Below are positions 1 through 5,515 of a stretch of DNA of 7,038 nucleotides, in pieces. Under the pieces are notes generated by a model that saw nothing but the letters and a program-made list of their open reading frames with translations, was not told the origin of the DNA and did not search any database. Source of the stretch: an uncultured Clostridium sp. GTDB lineage: Bacteria; Bacillota; Clostridia; TANB77; CAG-508. Every line of letters starts with the position of its first letter. Position 1 is the first letter of the stretch. The DNA is taken from assembly GCA_945937855.1 (NCBI GenBank), contig CAMEUC010000072.1, forward strand, positions 1-7,038, read 5' to 3'. A program made the translations under genes and the position numbers.

Positions 1-78
1 GGATGTCTTTTGATATTTTTAATAAAGCAATTACTCACACAAATTACAATTTTTGCTCTGAACTGTAACAAAATAAAA
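1..78. other. Non-coding tail downstream of the lipoprotein gene
   Basis: AT-rich sequence after the stop codon of the lipoprotein gene. I see no ORF, no GC-rich hairpin followed by a T-run and no recognisable RNA gene. It is cut by the window edge, so any terminator or neighbouring gene further left cannot be judged. Confidence 0.4.
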
Positions 79-999
79 TTATAATTCATTTACTACTTTC
101 ATAAAACTTCTATATTTCAAATAAAATAAATCTGAATCTTTTTCATTTATTGAATTATACAGTTCATTTAACAACACATATATTTTATTTGTTTTATATG
201 TTTTATCTTTATTATAATCTATATCACTCATAACTTCTAAATAAACATCTATCGCACTTTTTAAATTATCTTTTATTACGCTATTTCCCATATCTGAGGC
301 CAAACTATATGCATTGATTACATAGCTTTGTGTTTGTCTTATTTTTTGTAAATTTTCATCTGCATTTATTTCTTTTAAAAATCTTGGTATATCAGAGTAT
401 AGTTCTGCAAGTACCGTTAAACTTTGTTGCTTGTCCTCATTTTTTATTGCAATTATGCAAGAATCTAACTTTGAACTAAAATCCAAAATCGTTTCATCTT
501 TAACATTTAAACCATATAAATCAAGTAGAATTAAACTCCAGCTTTCATTTACTAATTCTATTTCTGGTTTTATTTTAGTCCAATCGATATTGTTTCTATC
601 TTGCGCTAAAGTTGAGTCTGTTACCATTTTTGTTGTATTTATTAAATCTTCATTTTCAGCCCCTTGCTGTCCAGAATCTTGCGTAGTGCTACTTGATTGT
701 CCTCCCTCCTCAGATTCTTGTTTTGTCTTCCCTTCTGTGCTTTCTTGTCCACTCTCTTCTTGTCCCTGTTTATCTTGTGTTTCTTTATCTAAGGTCACAT
801 CTTCAGATATAACTGTATAAGTATTAAAAGATATATTATTTAATTCATTTAACATGTCTATTATCTTTAAATTTAAATATTCTAATTCTGCAATAACCTT
901 TCCTTTTAACTCTTCTTCATCATTTTTACTACATCCCGAAAACCAAAATAAAATTATTACTAAGGAAAATATTGCAAGTATTTTTTTACTTTTTTTCAA
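79..999 (-). CDS. Putative lipoprotein with a Gln/Glu/Ser-rich linker, unknown function
   Basis: The protein has a type II signal peptide: a Lys-rich N-region, a hydrophobic stretch and the lipobox FSGC. The predicted lipidated Cys is residue 23, so the product should be anchored outside the cytoplasmic membrane. After a short helical segment comes a low-complexity hydrophilic linker of about 45 residues rich in Q, E, S, G and T (roughly residues 72-118), then a mostly helical C-terminal half of about 180 residues. I do not recognise the family and assign no substrate. Start choice: the frame is open to a GTG at 1008, but that GTG is inside AGGTGAT, an extended Shine-Dalgarno. A TTG at 999 sits 4 nt after this motif and fits much better, giving 306 aa rather than 309. 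The gene is divergent from the small plus-strand gene at 1095 and has its own likely promoter. The linker region is visibly richer in GC than the rest of the gene, as expected for a repetitive hydrophilic spacer. It is real coding sequence with high confidence; function is open. Confidence 0.88.
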   Translation of the reverse strand: MKKSKKILAIFSLVIILFWFSGCSKNDEEELKGKVIAELEYLNLKIIDMLNELNNISFNTYTVISEDVTLDKETQDKQGQEESGQESTEGKTKQESEEGGQSSSTTQDSGQQGAENEDLINTTKMVTDSTLAQDRNNIDWTKIKPEIELVNESWSLILLDLYGLNVKDETILDFSSKLDSCIIAIKNEDKQQSLTVLAELYSDIPRFLKEINADENLQKIRQTQSYVINAYSLASDMGNSVIKDNLKSAIDVYLEVMSDIDYNKDKTYKTNKIYVLLNELYNSINEKDSDLFYLKYRSFMKVVNEL

Positions 1000-1003
1000 A
1001 TAA

Positions 1004-1010
1004 ATCACCT
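1004..1010 (-). promoter_or_regulatory. Shine-Dalgarno AGGTGAT that sets the lipoprotein start at TTG 999
   Basis: On the minus strand AGGTGAT is followed by TTAT and then TTG. The motif matches the extended anti-Shine-Dalgarno complement (AGGAGGTGAT). It contains the GTG at 1008 that a longest-ORF caller would choose, and a start codon cannot also be its own ribosome binding site. Confidence 0.7.
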
Positions 1011-1043
1011 AAAAATAATGTTCCCTAAAAAATACCTTTTATT

Positions 1044-1071
1044 CTTTTACATATTGAAGGTAATTTGTCAA
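1044..1071 (-). promoter_or_regulatory. Likely sigma-A promoter of the lipoprotein gene
   Basis: On the minus strand there is a perfect -35 TTGACA (1066-1071), a 16-nt spacer and a moderate -10 TAAAAG (1044-1049). Transcription would begin near 1037, leaving a leader of about 38 nt before the TTG start. The -10 matches TATAAT at four of six positions, hence moderate confidence. Confidence 0.5.
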
Positions 1072-1094
1072 ATAATAATACTGGAGGTTTTTAT

Positions 1095-1376
1095 ATGAGT
1101 GCTATTGTAAATATATATAGTAAAAAAGATAATGAAATTAAAAAATTTGTAAATGCTTTTTTTAGCAAAAATATTAATATTACTGATAATTCTAAATTTG
1201 AAATTGTTTATGATAATCCCTTAGTTGCCTCAGATATAATTAGTGCTTTTATAGATAATAATGATAAATTCCAAATAAATATGTGGATTAGTTTAGATGA
1301 AGATTTTTTTATTAATGTAACCCCACATAATGCAGATAAAATAATAAGGTATCTTTTTGAAAGATACCCTTATTAA
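1095..1376 (+). CDS. Small hypothetical protein, 93 aa
   Basis: This is the only plus-strand gene. The frame is open back to an ATG at 1065, but a strong GGAGG at 1083-1087 lies 7 nt before the ATG at 1095, so 1095 is the likely start and the product is 93 residues. There is no signal peptide, membrane segment or cysteine motif. The composition is acidic and Asn/Ile/Phe-rich, suggesting a small soluble alpha/beta protein; the tail ends in a basic-aromatic ERYPY. I do not recognise the family. It is divergent from the lipoprotein gene and convergent with the zinc-ribbon gene, with only 21 bp between the two stop codons. A hairpin lies over its last codons. No clear promoter was found upstream: the TTGAAG/TAATAC pair near 1054-1081 would place the transcript start at the Shine-Dalgarno itself. 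Confidence 0.75.
   Translation: MSAIVNIYSKKDNEIKKFVNAFFSKNINITDNSKFEIVYDNPLVASDIISAFIDNNDKFQINMWISLDEDFFINVTPHNADKIIRYLFERYPY
1344..1373. terminator. Hairpin between convergent genes, probable terminator
   Basis: The arms 1344-1356 and 1360-1373 pair over 13 bp with one bulged base and a 3-nt loop (TTG). On the minus strand the stem is followed by a T-rich tract (TTATTATTTT), suiting termination of the zinc-ribbon transcript. On the plus strand it lies over the end of the small gene and is followed, after a few bases, by CGTTTTT, so it may work weakly in both directions. Confidence 0.6.
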
Positions 1377-1397
1377 TTATTCGTTTTTCATTCTTCA

Positions 1398-1823
1398 TTA
1401 TTCATTAATGTCTTCTGCTTCTCCTGATTTTTCTTCTGTTTCCTCTTCTGGTATTTGCTCTGGTTCCACTACATCAACAGTTTCTAGTTTGTATCCACAT
1501 TTTGAGCAAAATACAGCATCATTTTCTATTTCAGCATAACATTTTGGGCATTGTCTTTTTTTGTTTAATTTTAATATTTCTTGTCTTGCTTCTTCAATTT
1601 CTTTTGATAAATCGTCTATTTTTTCGCATTGTTCTTGTAGTTCTTCTTTAATATTAATATTTTCCTCTCTTACATGTTTTTCATACACTTTTTTTCCTAT
1701 TTCTTCATATAGGTCACTTATTTTGTTTTTGTTGTCATTCATTTTTATTTTTAATTTTGTTTCCTTTGTTATTTTGCTTGTTGCTTCTGTTGTCTTTTTT
1801 CCTATTTCATTAAAAAATCCCAT
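1398..1823 (-). CDS. Coiled-coil protein with C-terminal zinc ribbon
   Basis: The 141-aa protein starts at ATG 1823 with GAGGTGA at 1830-1836, 6 nt upstream. Residues 1-25 are Lys/Thr-rich and amphipathic (starts MGFF). Residues about 28-90 are a charged, heptad-like helix, probably a coiled coil. A zinc ribbon of the zinc-ribbon_3 type follows with Cys92-x2-Cys95 and Cys106-x2-Cys109, then a strongly acidic tail. Such small zinc-ribbon proteins are common in Clostridia and lack an assigned function. No signal peptide or transmembrane segment is seen, so it is probably cytoplasmic. It lies 137 bp after gpsA on the same strand, so it could be read through from the der operon or have its own weak promoter; I found no convincing one. 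It could be a scaffold or nucleic-acid-binding protein, but that is inference only. Confidence 0.85.
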   Translation of the reverse strand: MGFFNEIGKKTTEATSKITKETKLKIKMNDNKNKISDLYEEIGKKVYEKHVREENINIKEELQEQCEKIDDLSKEIEEARQEILKLNKKRQCPKCYAEIENDAVFCSKCGYKLETVDVVEPEQIPEEETEEKSGEAEDINE

Positions 1824-1872
1824 TTTCTTTCACCTCTATTATTTATTATTCAATATATTAAATAAAAATTAA

Positions 1873-1886
1873 TGAAGTGCACTTCA
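1873..1886. repeat. 14-bp perfect palindrome TGAAGTGCACTTCA
   Basis: This perfect palindrome sits between gpsA and the zinc-ribbon gene. On the minus strand it is followed by a T-rich stretch (TTAATTTTTATTT), so it may be a weak terminator for the gpsA transcript (stem TGAAG/CTTCA, loop TGCA). Alternatively it could be a dimeric operator for the zinc-ribbon gene. The sequence alone does not decide. Confidence 0.4.
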
Positions 1887-1960
1887 CAGATCCCACTTCT
1901 AATATTTTTATTTTATATTCTCTCTGAAACATTATTATTTACATTATTTATTTTTTTATT

Positions 1961-2947
1961 CTAATCTTCAAATTTTGCTTCTCTATTCATTAATTTAATT
2001 ACTTCTTCTTTTGGATTTGAATTTTCAAATAAAACTTTGTAAACAGAATTTACAATTGGCATTTCTACATCATATTTTTTTGAAAGTTCATATGCAATTT
2101 TTATGTTATCTATACTTTCAATTACCATTCCAATTTCTTTTTTTGCTTCTTCTATAGTTTTTCCCTGACCTATTAATATACCTGCACGTCTATTTCTACT
2201 ATGGCCACTCATACATGTAACTATTAAATCTCCCAGTCCTGTTAAACCATATATTGTATTTACATCTCCGCCCATTTTTACTGTTAATTTTGCCATTTCT
2301 GAAAGTCCTCTTGTAAGTAAAGCTGCAAATGTATTGTCTCCTAAATTTAAGCCAGTTATAACACCAGCGCAAAAAGCAATTATATTTTTAAGCGCTCCAC
2401 CAAGCTCCGCACCTTTTATATCATATGATTTGTATATTCTTAATGTCTCACTCATAAAAGTTTTACTTACATTTTCTAGTACCTCTTCATCTTTTGATGC
2501 AATTACTAATGCTGTAGGAATTCCTATTGACACTTCTTCTGCATGGCTTGGTCCTGATAATCCCCCAATTTTAGAATTTGGTAACTCTTCTTCTACTACC
2601 TCGTTTAATGAATATAATGTTTTTTCTTCAAATCCTTTTGAGCATATAATTATCTGTTGGTTTGTTACATATTGTTTAAATTTTTTTATTGTTTCTCTTA
2701 CAAATTTTGATGGAGTAACAATTAGTATCATTTCAGTTCCGTCTATAGCTTCCTTAAAATCTGTTGTGCAAAGCACCCCATCTGGAATAACAGCTTGTGG
2801 CAAAAATTTACACTTTTTTTCATTGTTTATCAAATCAGCTTCTTCTTGCATAAAAGACCACACTTTTACATTGTGTCCTAATTTAGCAAGATGAATCGCA
2901 AGAGCTGTTCCCCAGCTTCCACTTCCTATAATACATATATTTTTCAT
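1961..2947 (-). CDS. gpsA: NAD(P)-dependent glycerol-3-phosphate dehydrogenase
   Basis: This cytoplasmic enzyme interconverts dihydroxyacetone phosphate and sn-glycerol-3-phosphate, the latter being the backbone for phospholipids. The 328 residues match the usual family length. The Rossmann motif GSGSWG is at residues 8-13, the SKGFEE segment with Lys104 and SGPSHAEEV follow, then GALKNI with the expected catalytic Lys187, and GLTGLGDLIVTC leading to RNRR (Asp240, Arg251, Asn252 of the substrate site). One small oddity is VIESIDNIK at about 275-283, where the family usually has a VVEG-type sequence; this is probably lineage drift. It starts at ATG 2947 with AGGAGG at 2955-2960. It is the third gene of the der-plsY-gpsA operon, 11 bp after plsY, and supplies the substrate that PlsY acylates. 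Confidence 0.97.
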   Translation of the reverse strand: MKNICIIGSGSWGTALAIHLAKLGHNVKVWSFMQEEADLINNEKKCKFLPQAVIPDGVLCTTDFKEAIDGTEMILIVTPSKFVRETIKKFKQYVTNQQIIICSKGFEEKTLYSLNEVVEEELPNSKIGGLSGPSHAEEVSIGIPTALVIASKDEEVLENVSKTFMSETLRIYKSYDIKGAELGGALKNIIAFCAGVITGLNLGDNTFAALLTRGLSEMAKLTVKMGGDVNTIYGLTGLGDLIVTCMSGHSRNRRAGILIGQGKTIEEAKKEIGMVIESIDNIKIAYELSKKYDVEMPIVNSVYKVLFENSNPKEEVIKLMNREAKFED

Positions 2948-2954
2948 TTGTAAT

Positions 2955-2961
2955 CCTCCTA
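2955..2961 (-). promoter_or_regulatory. plsY stop codon embedded in the gpsA Shine-Dalgarno
   Basis: The minus strand reads TAGGAGG. TAG (2961-2959) ends plsY and AGGAGG (2960-2955) is the gpsA ribosome binding site, 7 nt from its ATG. This favours termination-reinitiation coupling of the two lipid enzymes. Confidence 0.8.
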
Positions 2962-3576
2962 TTTTTTAAAAGATAATTTATTTTCTTTTCCTTCTTTTAT
3001 CCTTTTTATGTTACTTCTATGGTTAAATACAACTAATGCTGCTATTAAAAAGCTTATCACTGTTCCAATTGCTGTACCACCTTCGTGTATAAAGATAGTT
3101 AATATTGGGAAAAGAATTGCTGCAAATATTGATCCTAATGAAACCATTCTAGTTATTGCAATTATTACAAGCCCAAATACTAAACATATTAAACCTATTT
3201 TCCAATCTAGCATTAGTAAAACTCCTATTGCTGTTGCGACTCCTTTTCCGCCTCTAAATTCAAAAAATATTGGGTATGTATGTCCTAGTATTACCATAAA
3301 ACCTGCAATATATTTTAAAGTATTAACATCAAATCCAGTCCACATATTTTTTGCGAATATTGCTACAAGAATTGCTGCCACACCTTTTAATATGTCACAT
3401 ACAAGTGTTAATAATGCTACTTTTTTTCCTACCGTTCTTAATACATTGGTTGTTCCTGCATTTTTGCTTCCCTTTTCTCTTACATCAAATCCCGCAAATT
3501 TTCTACTAAATATTACTGCAAAGTTTATGCTTCCTATAACATATGCAACTATTGCTACTGTAATGTATGCCTCCAT
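2959..3576 (-). CDS. plsY: Acyl-phosphate:glycerol-3-phosphate acyltransferase
   Basis: This integral membrane enzyme transfers an acyl chain from acyl-phosphate (made by PlsX) to glycerol-3-phosphate, forming lysophosphatidic acid, the first step of phospholipid synthesis. The 205 aa are typical. The hydrophobic profile shows about five membrane helices. The three conserved loops are all present: GSKNAGTTNVLR (36-47), GHTYPIFFEFRGGKG (98-112) and NHRSNIKRIKEGKE (185-198). The DILKG element is at 61-65. It starts at ATG 3576 with AGGAGG 7 nt upstream (3584-3589). It lies 11 bp after der and 11 bp before gpsA, whose product makes its acceptor substrate. plsX is not in the window. Confidence 0.97.
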   Translation of the reverse strand: MEAYITVAIVAYVIGSINFAVIFSRKFAGFDVREKGSKNAGTTNVLRTVGKKVALLTLVCDILKGVAAILVAIFAKNMWTGFDVNTLKYIAGFMVILGHTYPIFFEFRGGKGVATAIGVLLMLDWKIGLICLVFGLVIIAITRMVSLGSIFAAILFPILTIFIHEGGTAIGTVISFLIAALVVFNHRSNIKRIKEGKENKLSFKK

Positions 3577-3583
3577 AATAATA

Positions 3584-3590
3584 CCTCCTA
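3584..3590 (-). promoter_or_regulatory. der stop codon embedded in the plsY Shine-Dalgarno
   Basis: The minus strand again reads TAGGAGG: TAG at 3590-3588 ends der and AGGAGG at 3589-3584 is the plsY ribosome binding site. It has the same arrangement and the same 7-nt spacing as the plsY/gpsA junction. Confidence 0.8.
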
Positions 3591-4919
3591 TAAATTATTT
3601 TTTTCGCCTTTTTCTCTGGCGATTATTCTTATTGGTGTTCCTTCTAATTCAAAATTGCTTCTTATTTGATTTGCCAAATATCGTTCATATGAAAAATGGA
3701 ACAAGTCTTTACTGTTTACAAATATTATAAATGTTGGTGGCTTAGATGAACTTTGAGTGGCATATAAAATTTTTAGTCTTCTTCCTTTATCTGTTGGTGG
3801 TTGTACTACAGCTATTGCCTCATTTATAACCTGATTTAATGTTGCTGTTGAAATTCTAAGTGAGTTATTTTTAGCTACCTTTTTAATTAAATCAAACAGC
3901 TTATCTACCCTTTGCCCAGTCTTTGCTGAAATAAACAAAATTGGAGCATAGGTTAAATATCGTAATTTATTATAAACATCTTTTTTATACTGCTCTAATG
4001 TTCCAGTTTCTTTTTCAACTTCATCCCATTTATTAATTACAATAATTATGCCTTTTCCAGCTTCATGTGCCTCTCCTGCAATTTTTGTATCTTGCTCTGT
4101 TACACCTTCAGTTGCATCTATCATCATTAAACACACATCTGCTCTTTCCACTGCTAAAAGTGACCTCATTACACTAAATTTTTCAATACTATCATTTACT
4201 TTGCTTTTCTTTCTAATACCTGCTGTATCTATGAAATTATATTTTCCTGTTTCATTTTCAAAATAAGAATCTATCGCGTCCCTTGTTGTTCCTGCAACAT
4301 CACTTACTATTACTCTATTTTCTCCTAGAATCTTATTTACTAGTGAAGACTTTCCAACATTTGGTTTCCCAATTATTGCAACATTAATTACTTCTTCATT
4401 ATCCTCATTTTCACCTATTGGAGGCAAATTATTATATATTTCGTCTAGAACATCACCTATTCCTAAAGCATTTGTAGAAGAAACTGGCATAGGGTCTCCT
4501 AACCCCAAATTGTAAAATTCATATATATCATCACTTGTTTGCCCATAATTATCAGCTTTGTTACACACAAGAACAACTGGTTTTCCAGATTTTTTTAGCA
4601 TCATAGCAATTTCTCTATCTGCAGCTGTTACTCCTTGCTTTATATCTGTTATAAATACTATTACATCTGCTATATTTATTGCTATGGTCGCTTGTTCTCT
4701 CATTCCAAATAGAATAACATCTTTTGATTCTGGTTCTATTCCTGCTGTGTCTATTAAAGTAAAATTTCTTCCTCTCCAATTACTATCTGCATATACTCTA
4801 TCTCTTGTAACACCTGGAGTGTCTTCAACAATTGAAAGTCTTTTGCCTACTATATAATTAAAAAATGTAGATTTGCCAACATTGGGTTTACCAATTATTG
4901 CGACCATTGGTTTTGACAT
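3588..4919 (-). CDS. der: Ribosome biogenesis GTPase Der (EngA)
   Basis: Der is an essential tandem GTPase that acts in assembly of the 50S ribosomal subunit. GTPase domain 1 shows GKPNVGKS (10-17), DTAG (57-60), NKAD (120-123) and SST (147-149). GTPase domain 2 shows GKPNVGKSS (184-192), DTAG (231-234), NKWD (296-299) and SAKT (331-334). A KH-like RNA-binding domain covers about 352-443. Start choice: a GTG at 4928 is in frame, but it is inside the Shine-Dalgarno AGGTGA (4925-4930). The ATG at 4919, 5 nt after the motif, gives MSKPMVAIIG, as in Der proteins, and 443 aa, close to the Bacillus length of about 436. It is the first gene of the operon, behind its own promoter and directly after the rpmF terminator. 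Confidence 0.97.
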   Translation of the reverse strand: MSKPMVAIIGKPNVGKSTFFNYIVGKRLSIVEDTPGVTRDRVYADSNWRGRNFTLIDTAGIEPESKDVILFGMREQATIAINIADVIVFITDIKQGVTAADREIAMMLKKSGKPVVLVCNKADNYGQTSDDIYEFYNLGLGDPMPVSSTNALGIGDVLDEIYNNLPPIGENEDNEEVINVAIIGKPNVGKSSLVNKILGENRVIVSDVAGTTRDAIDSYFENETGKYNFIDTAGIRKKSKVNDSIEKFSVMRSLLAVERADVCLMMIDATEGVTEQDTKIAGEAHEAGKGIIIVINKWDEVEKETGTLEQYKKDVYNKLRYLTYAPILFISAKTGQRVDKLFDLIKKVAKNNSLRISTATLNQVINEAIAVVQPPTDKGRRLKILYATQSSSKPPTFIIFVNSKDLFHFSYERYLANQIRSNFELEGTPIRIIAREKGEKNNL

Positions 4920-4924
4920 TTTTT

Positions 4925-4930
4925 TCACCT
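4925..4930 (-). promoter_or_regulatory. Shine-Dalgarno AGGTGA that sets the der start at ATG 4919
   Basis: The minus strand reads AGGTGA, five A's, then ATG. The alternative GTG start at 4928 lies within this binding site and would add only MKK to the protein, so ATG 4919 is preferred. Confidence 0.8.
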
Positions 4931-4945
4931 AACTTTCTTGTTTGT

Positions 4946-4974
4946 ATTTTATATCATTTATGCAATTTAGTCAA
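4946..4974 (-). promoter_or_regulatory. Sigma-A promoter of the der-plsY-gpsA operon
   Basis: On the minus strand -35 TTGACT (4969-4974), an exact 17-nt spacer and -10 TAAAAT (4946-4951). Both boxes match consensus at five of six positions. Transcription would start near 4939, leaving a leader of only about 20 nt. It lies between the rpmF terminator and der, so the operon is independently started. Confidence 0.8.
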
Positions 4975-4975
4975 T

Positions 4976-5008
4976 AAAAAAAAGATACTTATTAAGCATC
5001 TTTTTTTT
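4976..5008 (-). terminator. Intrinsic terminator of rpmF
   Basis: On the minus strand a hairpin with 8-bp arms (one A/C mismatch) and a 3-nt loop spans 4983-5001. It is flanked by A8 and T8 tracts that extend the stem and provide the U-tract (T8 at 4983-4976). The left arm contains the last codons and stop of rpmF, so gene end and terminator are overlapped. Confidence 0.85.
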
Positions 5009-5174
5009 CTATAACTTCTTTTCCATCATAGTATCCACAATTTGGACAAACTCTATGTGGCATTACTGGTTCATTACAATGTTTACATCTTGCAATACTT
5101 GGTTTTTCTAATTTCCATGTTGATCTTTTTAAATGTGTTCTTTCTTTTGACCATCTTCTTTTTGGTTGTGCCAT
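4992..5174 (-). CDS. rpmF: 50S ribosomal protein L32
   Basis: A small basic zinc-binding protein of the large ribosomal subunit. The 60 residues and the opening MAQPKRRWSKERTH are typical of bL32. The zinc ribbon is intact with Cys30-x2-Cys33 and Cys43-x2-Cys46, the last within the conserved RVCPNCGYYDGK. This is therefore the zinc-dependent form rather than a cysteine-free paralogue. It starts at ATG 5174 with GGAGG (5182-5186), 7 nt upstream. In many Firmicutes rpmF lies with plsX/fapR; here it is monocistronic, with its own strong promoter and terminator, beside der. Confidence 0.97.
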   Translation of the reverse strand: MAQPKRRWSKERTHLKRSTWKLEKPSIARCKHCNEPVMPHRVCPNCGYYDGKEVIEKKDA

Positions 5175-5240
5175 TTTTCTCCCTCCTTAAATAACTATAG
5201 TATCTATGTAAATAGTATTTTCAAAAATTGTCACTAAAAT

Positions 5241-5269
5241 AGTATACTAGTAATTTAAAAATTTGTCAA
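5241..5269 (-). promoter_or_regulatory. Strong sigma-A promoter of rpmF
   Basis: On the minus strand a perfect -35 TTGACA (5264-5269), a 17-nt spacer and -10 TATACT (5241-5246, five of six). The leader is about 60 nt. The -10 lies inside the palindrome TAGTATACTA (5240-5249), and ATAGTAT occurs three times on the plus strand (5197, 5212, 5239). These could be regulator contacts, but no known operator is recognised. Confidence 0.85.
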
Positions 5270-5278
5270 GCGATTAAT

Positions 5279-5316
5279 GATTTTTTTTAGTTTTAATGAA
5301 TTTTTTTAGTTTTTAG
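5279..5316. repeat. Two tandem A/T-tract units upstream of the rpmF promoter
   Basis: Two adjacent 19-nt units (5279-5297 and 5298-5316) match at 16 of 19 positions, each with a run of seven or eight T's (A's on the rpmF strand). They lie about 10 bp beyond the -35 box, where A-tract DNA acts as an UP-like element for RNA polymerase at ribosomal promoters. The role is inferred. Confidence 0.5.
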
Positions 5317-5317
5317 G

Positions 5318-5449
5318 GTTAATGTTTAGTCAATTTATTAAATTAATACTGTATTTGTAGGGGCAATGCTCCGTCCTTTCCCTTGGAAGGGACTTAAGCC
5401 CTACCTTATACAGTTTTAAATTTTTAAGCGCTACTTACTGAACATTAAC
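5318..5449. mobile_element. Nested inverted-repeat element, MITE-like
   Basis: This 132-bp segment has three nested inverted repeats. The outer arms 5318-5330 and 5437-5449 match at 12 of 13 positions. The inner arms 5348-5364 and 5398-5414 begin with ACTGTAT/ATACAGT and contain TAGGGGC/GCCCTA. The central stem pairs 5373-5380 with 5386-5393 around a 5-nt loop. It is non-coding, and its core is much richer in GC than its flanks. The structure fits a miniature transposable element or another dispersed intergenic repeat, or possibly a structured RNA. I see no clear target-site duplication and no transposase. Confidence 0.5.
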
Positions 5450-5464
5450 AATTTTTCTGTTAAT
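5444..5464 (-). terminator. Possible weak terminator after the pilin-like gene
   Basis: The arms 5444-5450 and 5458-5464 form a 7-bp AT-rich stem with a 7-nt loop. It lies about 50 bp after the stop of the pilin-like gene and overlaps the right end of the inverted-repeat element. There is no T-run on the minus strand, so it may simply be part of the repeat. The stretch from about 5465 to 5515 next to it is non-coding and unusually GC-rich for the region, with nothing assignable. Confidence 0.25.
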
Positions 5465-5515
5465 ATCAACATCGCAACGGATCACACAAGCAAGGCCACA
5501 CAGAAGGGTTTATTT

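Noticed and set aside
431..820. Plus-strand ORF opposite the lipoprotein gene
   Set aside because: It is the antisense of the Gln/Glu/Ser-rich linker; its Ser/Cys-rich translation has no domain, and it lacks a good ribosome binding site.
1054..1081. Promoter TTGAAG/TAATAC for the small plus-strand gene
   Set aside because: The predicted start would fall at the Shine-Dalgarno, leaving no usable leader.
3008..3730. 240-codon plus-strand ORF across plsY and the end of der
   Set aside because: It lies wholly antisense to two clearly identified genes; long antisense ORFs arise easily in this AT-rich coding DNA.
5197..5224. Second rpmF promoter (TTGAAA-16-TACTAT)
   Set aside because: Both boxes are weaker than the consensus-like TTGACA-17-TATACT just upstream, and the leader would be very short.
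5461..5515. Possible DGR template repeat next to the target gene
   Set aside because: Only a short stretch of about 7-10 bases resembles the variable block, in the wrong arrangement; it is not a template repeat.
5175..5515. Riboswitch, tRNA or CRISPR in the intergenic gap
   Set aside because: No cloverleaf, no regularly spaced direct repeats and no recognised riboswitch core; the structure seen is the nested inverted repeat.
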